Shown here: positions 54,325 through 63,561 of the stretch, piece after piece | Layout of the letters: every line of letters begins with the position of its first letter | Numbering within the stretch: position 1 is the stretch's first letter | DNA from: Hyphomicrobiales bacterium | Lineage (GTDB): Bacteria > Pseudomonadota > Alphaproteobacteria > Rhizobiales > Methyloligellaceae | DNA length: 64,000 nucleotides | Direction of reading: 5' to 3' | Assembly: GCA_028280515.1 (NCBI GenBank) | Contig: JANQLP010000074.1 | Span: 1 to 64,000 of the forward strand | Translations under genes and position numbers: made by a program | The notes under the pieces: generated by a model | Databases searched by the model: none | What the model was told of the DNA's origin: nothing | Seen by the model: only the letters and a program-made list of their open reading frames with translations

Positions 54325-54870
54325 ATGAGTGTCTATTTGAGTGAGGCTAGCGGCCTGCACGAAGTCACTATGCCCCGGCTTGATCGGTCGTGTGTCCTAG
54401 ATGCTCGAGAGTTTTTTCCCATCAAGCGGCGATTGTCGCTTCCTCAGTTCGATTCACTCTTGGAAGCTTGGTATTGCGCACGGAGAAGCAAGCCAGTTCC
54501 TCGAAAGGCAGCGTTGCGTTCGAAAGAACTCGGACAATGGCTCGGGCGCATAGCGATCTCAGAACGTGATGGATACGAATACAAAATACGGCTCTTCGGC
54601 ACGATGTACGTGAAGCTATTTGGTCGTGACCTCACAGGGAAAACGCTTTCCGCAACGCTCAATCCGCACTCCCTTGTGGCGGTACAGGAGTACTTCGAAG
54701 CCATTGGCAATCGCCCGGTGATCGGTTACTCGAATGGAAGAGTGCCCATTGGACACCGACGCTATTTGGCTTTTTCTACAGTCGATCTACCCATGTCAGA
54801 CGATATTGGGTGCCCGCGGTACTTCCTCCATGGCCTGGTCGTTCACGGGAGCTGTGGCGGTCGGGGATAG
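54325..54870 (+). CDS. PAS_5-like protein, paralogue of the 51237 gene
   Basis: A 181-residue protein. Shared blocks with the gene at 51237 are PQFDSLLEAWYCARRSK, LGRIAISERDGYEYKIRLFG, LFGRDLTGKTL, IGYSNGRVPIG and DLPMSDDIGCPRYFLHGL. These match the PAS_5-like family. I chose the ATG at 54325 because GGAG lies six bases upstream; the ATG at 54313 is itself part of that ribosome site. The function is unknown; it is a likely small-ligand sensory domain. Confidence 0.85.
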   Translation: MSVYLSEASGLHEVTMPRLDRSCVLDAREFFPIKRRLSLPQFDSLLEAWYCARRSKPVPRKAALRSKELGQWLGRIAISERDGYEYKIRLFGTMYVKLFGRDLTGKTLSATLNPHSLVAVQEYFEAIGNRPVIGYSNGRVPIGHRRYLAFSTVDLPMSDDIGCPRYFLHGLVVHGSCGGRG

Positions 54871-55015
54871 CAAGTAGCCACTCAAATCACGCCACTCTGC
54901 AAACGGACCATTACTCCAATGATATCGAGATCCATATTATTGGAAGCGCTTAGAGAAGATTGACCGACGCGCTGGTGCCCGTAACGTGATTTCATCCGGC
55001 ATTTGATATTCTTGA

Positions 55016-55360
55016 TTATATCTCTTTGGCAGCGTTGATTACGTGGTCAGCGAACGCATGTAGGAAAATCGACCCTTCGACGGTTCGCCGAATTAGCATG
55101 CCAGATCTACCGGGCTCCTCCTCGATGCTTCGTACCAAACGGTACGTATTGAGAAGATTAAGTTCGTCGGAAACGAGCGGGACGGGTATTTTCAGCCGCT
55201 GCGCGAGACCTGGGATAGTGTGGGGTTGAGCAGTCGTGTAGATCGATAGCAAGATCGCCATCGCCCGTGTCGACAACTCCGGAAACCCGTGGGTAAGCGA
55301 TGATGCGAGTGAGCGCTGCAACAGCTGCAACGCCTGTTGCGCTGTTAAGTCGATTGACAT
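55016..55360 (-). CDS. Small MarR-like winged-helix protein
   Basis: A 114-residue protein with LTAQQALQLLQRSLASSL, HTIPGLAQRLKIPVPLVSDELNLLNTYRLVRSI and the wing EEEPGRSGMLIRRTVEG. The region from residue 50 is a MarR-type winged helix; it lacks the long dimerisation helices of full MarR proteins. The ATG at 55360 is preferred; the longer frame adds a 39-residue leader with an asparagine run. It stands alone, upstream of nothing on its strand in the next 1 kb except the PAS_5 gene on the other strand. Target unknown. Confidence 0.7.
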   Translation of the reverse strand: MSIDLTAQQALQLLQRSLASSLTHGFPELSTRAMAILLSIYTTAQPHTIPGLAQRLKIPVPLVSDELNLLNTYRLVRSIEEEPGRSGMLIRRTVEGSIFLHAFADHVINAAKEI

Positions 55361-55608
55361 GCGCTCAACCCGCTTATTGTTATTGTTGCGCTCCGAGGTT
55401 TCCAGAGTGAAGCTTTTCGTTACAGATGCGTCAAGGGGTAACTCGCCGATATACACAAGGAATATAACCCAAGGCACGCCGGGTCGACTGCCGGCACGGC
55501 TTTGTCATGTGGCGTATCGTCAGGCCAGGCCTTGCAGCCGGAAAAAAGGCCCCCGAGGTTCTCTCGATGGGGCTGAGATATGGATGTTCCAGTCACAAAG
55601 CGTGAAGC

Positions 55609-56421
55609 TCAATATGACCGTTTGGATGATCCGTGAAAGGCATAGTCACGGCCGTTGAGTTCCTTGAGGAACTTGACTGCAACCGAAGCCTTCCGTGCGG
55701 CGAGGAAAATGGCCCTATGGTCTGAGCGGAGTACCGATAACCAATGATCAATGTACGCAACGTGGTCGGTTCTCGGTTCGTTAGCAATCTTCAACTCGGC
55801 GCATAAGAACGCCGCACCAAGTTCCGCCGCCAGTTCCTCCATCGCATATGATGCACCGCCAAAACGTCTACTGAGATCTCGATCGAGCCTCTTTGCATTC
55901 GCCGTCCAGTGCGTAAGCTCATGGAGGAGAACTGCGTAGAAACTCTCCGTAGGGGAACTCGTGCTAGTGCCGAAAAACCGCTCTCGATCAGGCATGACAA
56001 TGCAGTCAGCCGAAGGCGCATAATAGGCGTTCATCCCGCGGTACTTAACGTCGGCTTTCGTCGCTCGTACAAGCCCGTCAACTTCCTCAATGGGATCGAG
56101 CAGATCGTTGTTTCCGCCGTCCGGTTCGCTCCATCCATCTACCTGGTCGGCGTTGAAGACCCACGAGGCACGTGCAATCAAGCGCCTTTCTTCTTTAGTC
56201 GCTCCTGTTTCGTCGTCATGTAGTTCCCGAGCTTGTTCCTTATAGAAGACAATAGGACTCGCCTTCTCGCCTCGCAGGATCTGGGCTCCGACACTCTGCC
56301 ACTGCCGATACGTCGCCCAGCGATGAGAAAGGAATGATTGCGTTGCCGACGACGCCCATAACGATAATACACTGACACCCCGATACGACCTTCGAGAGAT
56401 CGCGTTTATCGGCTGACGCAC
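55609..56421 (-). pseudogene. N-terminally truncated ArdC-like antirestriction protein (zincin metallopeptidase)
   Basis: An open frame of 270 codons matching ArdC-like proteins from the middle of their DNA-binding domain onward: INAISRRSYRGVSVLSLW, RWATYRQWQSVGAQILRGEK, then the metallopeptidase motif AVLLHELTHWTANAKRL and YAMEELAAELGAAFLCAEL. The conserved N-terminus (the W-x-x-PW segment, about 40 residues) is missing; a stop lies upstream in frame. GTG codons just upstream could still start it. ArdC proteins are carried by plasmids and integrative elements and protect incoming DNA from restriction. This piece suggests a lost mobile element. Confidence 0.7.
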
Positions 56422-56675
56422 AACGACGGAACCATGTTCGAACTCTCGACGCGCTTATTCATCGCATAGCACGCGCACTCGGCGACAACTAACGCCGATT
56501 ATGCATGCGAGTTCGGAACCGGAGCATGGCTTTTACAGGTCCACTCATGACGTCCGGTCCGGTGGCCTAGTCAGCGCTTCTTGGGAAACCAGCAGTCACT
56601 CCGGAACCATATAGATCTCGTATTTCTTCTGGTCTCTACTCTTACCCTAAACAAACTGGAGTAGGCGCTGCCGAG

Positions 56676-57701
56676 CTATCGATTGCCGCGCAAAAAGAAC
56701 TGTACTGGCACCGTGATGTCGAGATAGTCGCCCGTCATGGCTTCCGTGAAGCTCGGCAGGGGCTGCGCCCGCGCAAGCATTGCCTCGGCTTCGATGTCGA
56801 GTGGCAGGTAACCAGACCTCTGCCGAATTTCATGCGACATCACGACACCCTCCCGTGTAACGCGGAAATGCAGGATCACGGTACCCTGCATGCGCTTGCG
56901 CCTCGCTTCGCGAGGATAAGTCTTGTGTCGGTCGAGCCAGTATCGCAACCGGCTCATGTAATCAGTCGAAGGCATCCCGGCGACACCGCCGCCGACGGCG
57001 TCTTCAACGTCGCTGCCATCAGCTTCGATTGCCGCACCCCCGTCGCCTTTCTGCCTGGATTGCCCCTCACCACCGTGATTTTTCTCGCTCGATGCCTGCT
57101 CAGAGTCCGGCTGGGCGGTGTCCACCGCCCTGACAAAGCGCTGCTCTCGCGATGCAGGGTCCCGAGTATCGGATTTCCGGGGTTCGGCAACTGGCATGCG
57201 CGCCAGTGCTTCGGCTTTCGAAGCGGGTCTTGGCGCCAGTGGCGTCGCAGTGATTTCCGTTTCCGGCAGAACGCTTGCGACCACGGGCGCCGTGTCGATG
57301 GAGACCGGCGACAGCGTCACGTCTTCTGCCGGCTTTGTATCCTGCTGAACCGCAGCTTCCTCGGCAACGGCCACCGTTTCTTCCATCGGCACGTCGGGTG
57401 CGTCAGCGTCAGGCGGCGAGTCCGCATCCTGCTCCGCAGGCTCCACCGTCGTCGAGACACCCGGTTCAATCATCGGCTCTTCAACATTGACGGGAACCGC
57501 CGCGGCTGGCGCTGCTTCATCCCCGGCTTGAGCAGCCGCCATGGAAATCGAAACGACAATACCACTGGTGCCAGGTGCCGCGGCGCCATCGGTCGGAAGT
57601 TCGTAAAACGAAACCAAGGCGAAGGCATGGACTGCCGCGGCTAGAATACCGGCAGCAATCCAATGGCGGGCTTTCGGATTGATCTGCGATGTCCGGTACA
57701 T
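56676..57701 (-). CDS. tonB: Energy transducer TonB family protein
   Basis: A 341-residue TonB. An N-terminal membrane anchor (HWIAAGILAAAVHAFALVSFY) is followed by an acidic, Ala/Pro/Glu-rich periplasm-spanning region of about 200 residues and the C-terminal domain: RLRYWLDRHKTYPREARRKRMQGTVILHFRVTREG, then RSGYLPLDIEAEAMLARAQPLP. It transmits proton-motive force from ExbBD to outer-membrane receptors. It is the last gene of the iron-uptake operon and probably serves the receptor encoded at its start. exbB and exbD are not in the window. Confidence 0.92.
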   Translation of the reverse strand: MYRTSQINPKARHWIAAGILAAAVHAFALVSFYELPTDGAAAPGTSGIVVSISMAAAQAGDEAAPAAAVPVNVEEPMIEPGVSTTVEPAEQDADSPPDADAPDVPMEETVAVAEEAAVQQDTKPAEDVTLSPVSIDTAPVVASVLPETEITATPLAPRPASKAEALARMPVAEPRKSDTRDPASREQRFVRAVDTAQPDSEQASSEKNHGGEGQSRQKGDGGAAIEADGSDVEDAVGGGVAGMPSTDYMSRLRYWLDRHKTYPREARRKRMQGTVILHFRVTREGVVMSHEIRQRSGYLPLDIEAEAMLARAQPLPSFTEAMTGDYLDITVPVQFFLRGNR

Positions 57702-57746
57702 GCCATCAGGTCGGCGACCGATCGCGGTCTAGTGCCAACCCGCCTT

Positions 57747-58082
57747 CTAAAACTGGCTGCTGAGCCGCTCGCCGATTTCCGGCGCCAGGTTCTCTGGCAG
57801 TCCGTCGCACCAAGTGATCTCGACTTCCTCGCGCCAAGCAAAGCGCTTCAAGTGATTGTCGATAATGCCCTGAATGACCGCTAGTCCTTGCGGATGTTCG
57901 GACTTGCAGTAGAACGATAGCGAAGCGTCTTCAGCAACCATGTGGCATGGCCCCGGCGCAAACTCCACATGTCCCTCGTTTGCGTGATATTCTGCCGTAA
58001 CCTTGTGTGCAAAGTGTTTGCAGAGTTGCTTTAGATACTTGCTGGCGTTTGGTGTCGCGACGGTCGCGTAACTCTCAGCCAT
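57747..58082 (-). CDS. DUF2218 domain protein
   Basis: A 111-residue protein of the DUF2218 family: YLKQLCKHFAHKVTAEY, GHVEFAPGPCHMVAED, LAVIQGIIDNHLKRFAWRE, ITWCDGLP. The ATG at 58082 has AGAGG four bases upstream; the open frame extends 7 codons further. DUF2218 genes occur beside siderophore or heme uptake loci, but no function has been established. It is between the ATPase and tonB in this operon and 26 bp after the former. Confidence 0.85.
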   Translation of the reverse strand: MAESYATVATPNASKYLKQLCKHFAHKVTAEYHANEGHVEFAPGPCHMVAEDASLSFYCKSEHPQGLAVIQGIIDNHLKRFAWREEVEITWCDGLPENLAPEIGERLSSQF

Positions 58083-58108
58083 TGGTCCTCTCTCCAAATT
58101 CATCCCTA

Positions 58109-58912
58109 TTACGGCTCCGTTGCAGCGCGCCGGCCGGTTCCGACGACCCCGTCGGCAATGGCTATTGGCACGCCTTGAGAACAGAGTTCGATCCGGCCGT
58201 CGATTCCGTAGGCCTGCCTAAGGGTTTCACCGGTCATCGCTTTAGACGGTGGCCCATGCGCCTGCAGCCGGCCGTCACTCAACAGGGCGATGCCATCGCA
58301 GTGGCGCATGGCGAGATTGATATCGTGCAAGGCGATAAGCGCGACGCCGGATAGCTCGCCAACAATGCGGCGTACGGTCTTGAAAACGCCGAGCTGCCAT
58401 CTGAGATCGAGCGAACTCGTCGGTTCATCCAGCAACAGGACCGTCGGCCGCTTGACGATCACCTGCGCCAACCCGACCAACTGCCGCTGACCACCAGACA
58501 ACTGGTTCAGGGTTCGAAAGGCCAGGTCACGAATGTCGAGGCTATCAAACACCTGCTCGACGGCCGCATTGACGTCCTGCATTGAGTAATCGGGTCGGAC
58601 CGCGCGACACGCACTGACAACAGCCTCGTAGGCAACCAACGATGTCGCCTGAGGCAAGTCCTGGGGCAGGTATCCCACTTGCCGGGCACGGCGGGCGACA
58701 GACATCTGAGACACAGGTCGGCCGTCGAGGACGATACCTCCGGTGTAGGAGCCGAGCCCGGCAATGGCGCGCAGAAGCGTCGACTTGCCCGCACCATTCG
58801 GCCCCAGAACTCCAATCACAGCGCCATCCGAGATGTCACCGAGCGAAACGCCGCTCAGCACAGACCGGTGGCCATATCCAAGGCTCACATCCGACACGCA
58901 CAACGTCGTCAA
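58109..58912 (-). CDS. FepC/HmuV-type iron-complex ABC ATPase
   Basis: A 267-residue ATPase. Walker A is GPNGAGKST, the signature is LSGGQRQLVGLAQ, Walker B is VLLLDEPTSSLDLRWQ, and the switch histidine is in IALHDINLAM. These match the siderophore/heme/B12 ATPase class. It overlaps the permease gene by 4 bp and energises it in the inner membrane. Confidence 0.92.
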   Translation of the reverse strand: MTTLCVSDVSLGYGHRSVLSGVSLGDISDGAVIGVLGPNGAGKSTLLRAIAGLGSYTGGIVLDGRPVSQMSVARRARQVGYLPQDLPQATSLVAYEAVVSACRAVRPDYSMQDVNAAVEQVFDSLDIRDLAFRTLNQLSGGQRQLVGLAQVIVKRPTVLLLDEPTSSLDLRWQLGVFKTVRRIVGELSGVALIALHDINLAMRHCDGIALLSDGRLQAHGPPSKAMTGETLRQAYGIDGRIELCSQGVPIAIADGVVGTGRRAATEP

Positions 58913-59997
58913 TGCGGCCTCCGACGCTGCGACAACAGCAAAGCGAGGAACAGCGGTATACCGATCAACGCGGTGACAATACCGTCCGGAATCAAGATAC
59001 CCGGCACCAATAACTTGCTGGCGATCGACGCGCCAGACAGGATGAAGGCGCCTGCCAGGGCGCTGCCCGGCAGATAAAAGCGGTGGTCTTCGCCAAATGC
59101 GAGCCGTGCAATGTGCGGACCAACCAGGCCGACGAAACCAATGACCCCGGTGAACGCAACGGCCACGGCAGTTAGGACGCTGACGCGCAATAGCACCACC
59201 AACCGAAGGCGCTTAACCGGGACACCGAAGCTCGCGGCATAGTTTTCGCCGCCACGAAGCGCCGTCATCATCCAGATCTGGCGCAACGAAAACACAAGGC
59301 AGACGCCAAGTGTGCCACCAATCAATGCGATCTTCTCCCAGGTGGCCCGCGCGACGCTGCCCATGGTCCAGAACACGATTTGCTGCAGGCTGTCGCTGTC
59401 GGCAACGAACTGAATAAGCGAAACCAGGGCCTGCAACGCGAACACCAAGGCGATACCGAAGAGGACGACGGTATCGACGGTGGCCCCATAGAAGCGCGAC
59501 AGAATCTGGATTAACCCGATCGACGCGACTGCGCCGATGAAGGCGCAGATCGGCACGATGTAGTTTTCCGGCAAGGACAAAGGCACTGAAAGATCGAAAA
59601 CAATGGCAAGTGACGCGCCCAACGTCGCCGCATACATCACGCCCAACGTCGACGGGCTGGCCAATGGATTGTTAAGCACCGTCTGCATTTCAGCACCGGC
59701 GAGGCCCAGGCACGCCCCGACCACCAGAGCCATCACCGCATACGGCAGACGGATATCCCAGATGATGACGTGCTCCGCCGGCGTGAGCACGGACGGACGC
59801 AACAGGCCCTGAACGACGTCAGAAAAAGACAGACCGGCCGGTCCCGTCATAACGTTGACGATGATCGACACCGCAACGGCCACAGCCAATGCGACGAGCC
59901 AAATGAACCGACGATGTACGAACCGGCGATAACCGATGGCCAACGGCACATCGGACTTCCCCGGGGGCAGCATGCGGTGCTGGGTCGCCGACGTCAT
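58909..59997 (-). CDS. FecCD-type permease for iron-siderophore, heme or corrinoid
   Basis: A 362-residue permease with about nine or ten hydrophobic stretches, such as FIWLVALAVAVAVSIIVNVM, AVMALVVGACLGLAGAEMQT and FTGVIGFVGLVGPHIARLA, a conserved FecCD motif that contacts the ATPase. The ATG at 59997 shares its first base with the TAA of the binding-protein gene (TAATG). A longer frame upstream lies inside that gene and is rejected. Confidence 0.92.
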   Translation of the reverse strand: MTSATQHRMLPPGKSDVPLAIGYRRFVHRRFIWLVALAVAVAVSIIVNVMTGPAGLSFSDVVQGLLRPSVLTPAEHVIIWDIRLPYAVMALVVGACLGLAGAEMQTVLNNPLASPSTLGVMYAATLGASLAIVFDLSVPLSLPENYIVPICAFIGAVASIGLIQILSRFYGATVDTVVLFGIALVFALQALVSLIQFVADSDSLQQIVFWTMGSVARATWEKIALIGGTLGVCLVFSLRQIWMMTALRGGENYAASFGVPVKRLRLVVLLRVSVLTAVAVAFTGVIGFVGLVGPHIARLAFGEDHRFYLPGSALAGAFILSGASIASKLLVPGILIPDGIVTALIGIPLFLALLLSQRRRPH

Positions 59998-61214
59998 TAC
60001 GGCTCGGCACCGGCAAGGCCCACCCAATAGACGCCATCTAAGGGAAACGGCTGAAACCGGTCGAAGTATGTTTGAACTGTGCGGGACGGCGATAGATCGG
60101 CGAAAAGCGTCGGGTGCAGCCACTTGGCCATAGCCTGCACCGCCACGACATTCATGGGCGTGTTGTAGAAGTGATGCCAGATGGCGTATGCCCGTCCCGA
60201 TTTAACGGCATCCAACTGACTAATCCCATTGCGGGCTGCCGCTTGCCGCAGGGAAGCATGTGCTTCGGTTCTGGTCGCGCGAGCGCCCAGTACGATGCGC
60301 CCTGGCGGTTGTTTACTCGTTGTGGCAGCACCGATCGCCGTACCGACGTAGACATCAGGCTGATTGGCAAGGAGATATTCGATACTGACCATGCCATGTG
60401 TGCCGGGTATCGCATCACCGACCAGATTCCGCCCACCGGCCCAGTCAATCAACCGGCCCATCATCTGCCGACCCATAGCCTCACAACAGGCCTCCCGGAG
60501 ACCGACACGGCTTTCAATGAAGACAGTCGGCCGCTGTTCGACGCCACTGAGGCGATCGCGAACTACGCCCAATTGCGCCTCATAGAAACTGAGAAAAGCG
60601 GCCGCCTCTTCCTGCTGGCCCATTAGCCTGCCGAGCAGCTCGATGCTCTTCGGTGTATTGACCAATGGATCGATACGAAAGTCGATCACGACGACAGGTA
60701 CGCCGGCCGCCGCCAGTTTCTCGATCACTTCATGGCTCTTGGCGCCGGGACCGTGACCGCTGCTTAATCCGAAGATCGCAACATCCGGAGCTGCCGCCAG
60801 AGCCGCTTCGACGCTGAACGAGGCCGCACCGCCCTGCCCAACAATCGGAATGTTCTCGATTTCCGGAAAGCGGTTCCGATACTGAGCGTAGGTTGTCGGG
60901 TCATACTGCTTGAACTCGCCCATCATGCCGGCGATCCGCTGGATCGGATTTTCGCGATCGAGAATAGCAATGCTCGGCAAAAATCGGCCTTCGCTCAGTA
61001 GCATGCGCTGCACAGGCAACTGCACCTCGACGGTCCGGCCTGCGATATCCTTGATCGTCACCTGCTGCCGGGCGACCACCGGAAGGGCCGTACCCGTGAC
61101 GATCAGCGCCACCGCCAGCGTCAAAATCAGCCAGGCACGTCGCGAGGCGACATGAAGCGATTGGACACTCCGACAAAACTGTCGATCGGTCATCAATCCA
61201 GCCTGTGGAGACAT
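59997..61214 (-). CDS. Periplasmic iron-complex binding protein (FecB/BtuF-type)
   Basis: A 405-residue binding protein with a long N-terminal signal (RAWLILTLAVALIVTGTALP ending in VVARQQ). The mature part has KDIAGRTVEVQLPVQRMLLS, AAPDVAIFGLSSGHG, AGVPVVVIDFR and GQQEEAAAFLSFYE, typical of class III binding proteins with two lobes joined by a helix. The start ATG overlaps the receptor stop (TGATG). The ligand, an iron-siderophore or heme, is not decided from sequence. Confidence 0.9.
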   Translation of the reverse strand: MSPQAGLMTDRQFCRSVQSLHVASRRAWLILTLAVALIVTGTALPVVARQQVTIKDIAGRTVEVQLPVQRMLLSEGRFLPSIAILDRENPIQRIAGMMGEFKQYDPTTYAQYRNRFPEIENIPIVGQGGAASFSVEAALAAAPDVAIFGLSSGHGPGAKSHEVIEKLAAAGVPVVVIDFRIDPLVNTPKSIELLGRLMGQQEEAAAFLSFYEAQLGVVRDRLSGVEQRPTVFIESRVGLREACCEAMGRQMMGRLIDWAGGRNLVGDAIPGTHGMVSIEYLLANQPDVYVGTAIGAATTSKQPPGRIVLGARATRTEAHASLRQAAARNGISQLDAVKSGRAYAIWHHFYNTPMNVVAVQAMAKWLHPTLFADLSPSRTVQTYFDRFQPFPLDGVYWVGLAGAEP

Positions 61215-63235
61215 CAGAAGGCAACGCTCGCGGTCAGCACAAATGTTCGCCCAGGCTCGTTGAACGGAACAACGGCCGCATTGTCGACACCGGAAGTAAG
61301 TCGATCGACGTAGGTTTCGTCGAACAGGTTCCTGACATCGACACGCAAGGTGACATTGTCATATCTCGGCGATGACCATTCGCCGTAGATATTGACGACG
61401 GTATAGCTCTCAGCCGGCGGTTGTGTGTTGTCATCGTCCTCCAGCGCGGCTTCGACCAGCGCACCGATCCGAATCCCGGTCTCGCTGAACTCGTGCCCCG
61501 CCTCGACGGTAAACAGATCGCCTGTTTGCAGCCCGTGGAACGAGGCCGATCCACTCAATAGAGGTGCACCGTTCGAGCGAAACCGGTTGTGCGAGAACGT
61601 CGCCCTTACGAACCCGGCACCGTAGTCGTACCTGGCGGTCAGGTTAACGCCTTCGGAGTCCAGATCGCGGGTCGTGTTGCGCGTTGCGCTGCCACGATCA
61701 TGAGTGTCGTCGATCTCGGTGTAGTAGACATGCAGATCGCCCGAAAAAGAGCCGCGCTCCGCCTTTACGCCAGCCTTGTAGTTCGCCGACCGTGACGACG
61801 TCAGACCGTCGTACGTCCACTGCCGGGCGAAGTTGTAGATCGCCGACTCGCCCAGTGGAATGCCGCCGTAGGTCGTCCCCGCCCCCGCGTAGGGCGTCAC
61901 GCCAGGCAAGATGTCGTATTCGATGTTGAGATTGGCGCTCGGCCCGTTTCCGGTAATGTCCGTACCGTCGATGCCTTCGAACCACTGATAGTCAAAGCGC
62001 CCCCCAAGCGAGACACGGAACTGTTCGGTTAGAGACAGCCGCGCCTGCAGGAACGCACCGACGTTGGTCGAGGTTTCTTCATTCTGAAGAGGAATGGGAC
62101 CGCCGAAGCCGCCCTCAATGTCGCCCTCGCCAATATCGTGGTAGAAATCGATGCCTGCCGTTATGTGGCCAGACCTGAACAAGCCGAGGTCGTTTGTGAA
62201 GGTGTTGGCGAATTTGCCGTTGTAGCTCGTCGTTTCCGAGCGCAGATCGAAGGTGAACGGTCCGAACGCCAGCTCATCGATGAACAGTTCGGATTTGTTA
62301 TAGCTTAGGACGATTTCTGGATTGACCAGGTTGGTTGGGTTCTCGTGAACATAAGACGCGCTGAAAGTCTGGCGGCTGTACTCCTGCAGCGTCGGCGGTG
62401 CGCCGTTGACGAGCGCGCCGAAATTGGCCCGGTTCGGGCGAATACCCTCATCTTCAAGGTAACCGCCCTGCAGTTCGAGCCGGTGTCCGGTTAACTCTGT
62501 CCAAGCGAACTTGCCAAGAATGTTCCGCATTTCAGGGGCTGTGCCGACAACCTCGTTACCATTGCCGTCCTCGTAGTTGTCGCCACCGTCGTTTGATCCA
62601 TAGACAAGGCCTTCGAATCCCTCATGGCGCGCTGCCAGGGTAAGCACTTCGCTGAAGCCGTCCGCATTCGAGTCGTAGAAGAGCTTACCGAAACCGCCGA
62701 AGGTCTGATCGACGTCCACGATGTCGCGCGCGTCCTTGGTTTCGTAGGCGATCGACCCACCCAGCGCACCTGGCCCAACATCGGCCGGGCCCACACCGGT
62801 TTCGATACGAACGGCCTTCAGCAGGCCCGGATCGACGATTACCGTGCCCAGATGATGAAAAGCCGAATTCACCTGGCGCGCGCCATCGATCTTCACGTTC
62901 AGATTGGTGTCTTCGATGCCATTGATATAGAGCTTCCGAGACACATCTGAACCACCGCCGACATTGACCGAGGTTTCCCCGGAAAACACGTCCTTGATGT
63001 CTGTGGGATTTACGCGTTCGATCTGGTCCTGTCGGATTTGAACGCCCCCTGGCGCCACCTCTTGTGCCGTGACCGAGATCGGCTCCAGCACGGTCGCGCC
63101 TTTATCGGCCGCGGATTGGGCGTTGGCGTACCCGGTTGGGTGGGTCAGGCCCATGGCGATCAACACAGTAGTAGCCGACAACGACATCGGCCGATGTATG
63201 GCGTGCCGGATGAAATGCTCACTCGCGTCGTTCAT
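61214..63235 (-). CDS. TonB-dependent outer-membrane receptor (FetA/hemoglobin-receptor-like)
   Basis: A 673-residue receptor. After a signal peptide (ending ANAQ) a TonB-box region LEPISVTAQE precedes the plug with DIKDVFSGETSVNVGGGSD, IKVDGARQVNS and GVGPADVGPGALGGSI. The barrel ends in a C-terminal phenylalanine (ASVAF), as in outer-membrane barrels. DIKDV...SRKLYINGIEDTNLNVKIDGA recalls FetA-type receptors, which import xenosiderophores. The ATG at 63235 has AGGG ahead of it. It is the first gene of the operon and is divergent from an AraC-type regulator. Confidence 0.92.
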   Translation of the reverse strand: MNDASEHFIRHAIHRPMSLSATTVLIAMGLTHPTGYANAQSAADKGATVLEPISVTAQEVAPGGVQIRQDQIERVNPTDIKDVFSGETSVNVGGGSDVSRKLYINGIEDTNLNVKIDGARQVNSAFHHLGTVIVDPGLLKAVRIETGVGPADVGPGALGGSIAYETKDARDIVDVDQTFGGFGKLFYDSNADGFSEVLTLAARHEGFEGLVYGSNDGGDNYEDGNGNEVVGTAPEMRNILGKFAWTELTGHRLELQGGYLEDEGIRPNRANFGALVNGAPPTLQEYSRQTFSASYVHENPTNLVNPEIVLSYNKSELFIDELAFGPFTFDLRSETTSYNGKFANTFTNDLGLFRSGHITAGIDFYHDIGEGDIEGGFGGPIPLQNEETSTNVGAFLQARLSLTEQFRVSLGGRFDYQWFEGIDGTDITGNGPSANLNIEYDILPGVTPYAGAGTTYGGIPLGESAIYNFARQWTYDGLTSSRSANYKAGVKAERGSFSGDLHVYYTEIDDTHDRGSATRNTTRDLDSEGVNLTARYDYGAGFVRATFSHNRFRSNGAPLLSGSASFHGLQTGDLFTVEAGHEFSETGIRIGALVEAALEDDDNTQPPAESYTVVNIYGEWSSPRYDNVTLRVDVRNLFDETYVDRLTSGVDNAAVVPFNEPGRTFVLTASVAF

Positions 63236-63286
63236 TGTTGTCCCTGGTCTCGATCGAAACGCATGCAATGGTTAGCAGCAACCTAG

Positions 63287-63302
63287 TTGCGAACAATTCT
63301 TA
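63287..63302. promoter_or_regulatory. Fur-box-like element, receptor side
   Basis: TTGCGAACAATTCTTA, 52 bp upstream of the receptor start. It differs by one base from the element at 63501-63516. The shape TTGCGAAxxATTCT resembles half of a Fur-type iron box. Binding by Fur, or by Irr/RirA instead, is inference. Confidence 0.5.
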
Positions 63303-63343
63303 AATACCAATCGAGACGCAGACGCTCCACCGCCATGGGTTTC

Positions 63344-63375
63344 GCGAAATCGCATACTTTCTCAGCGAAATCGCA
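63344..63375. promoter_or_regulatory. Pair of 11-bp direct repeats, AraC-type operator candidate
   Basis: GCGAAATCGCA at 63344-63354 and again at 63365-63375, start to start 21 bp. Two half-sites in tandem, two helical turns apart, is how AraC-type regulators usually bind. They lie in the middle of the 326-bp region between the receptor gene and the AraC-type gene. Confidence 0.6.
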
Positions 63376-63500
63376 CCGCTCGATGCAGTTCTTGGACTTG
63401 GCGCAACAGCCAATCTCATCCGACAAAGGAAACGTTCGAGCGGTGCGTCCGCTGCCGACACTGCCCTAGAAAGCTTCTGCCACGCGCATCGCTTTACAGA

Positions 63501-63516
63501 TTGCGAATAATTCTTA
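63501..63516. promoter_or_regulatory. Fur-box-like element, regulator side
   Basis: TTGCGAATAATTCTTA, 46 bp upstream of the AraC-type gene start. It is a near copy of the element at 63287-63302 and could give iron repression in both directions. Confidence 0.5.
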
Positions 63517-63561
63517 CTATCAGAAACCTACTGGAACAGCGGTTGATCGATCGGCGGCTAC

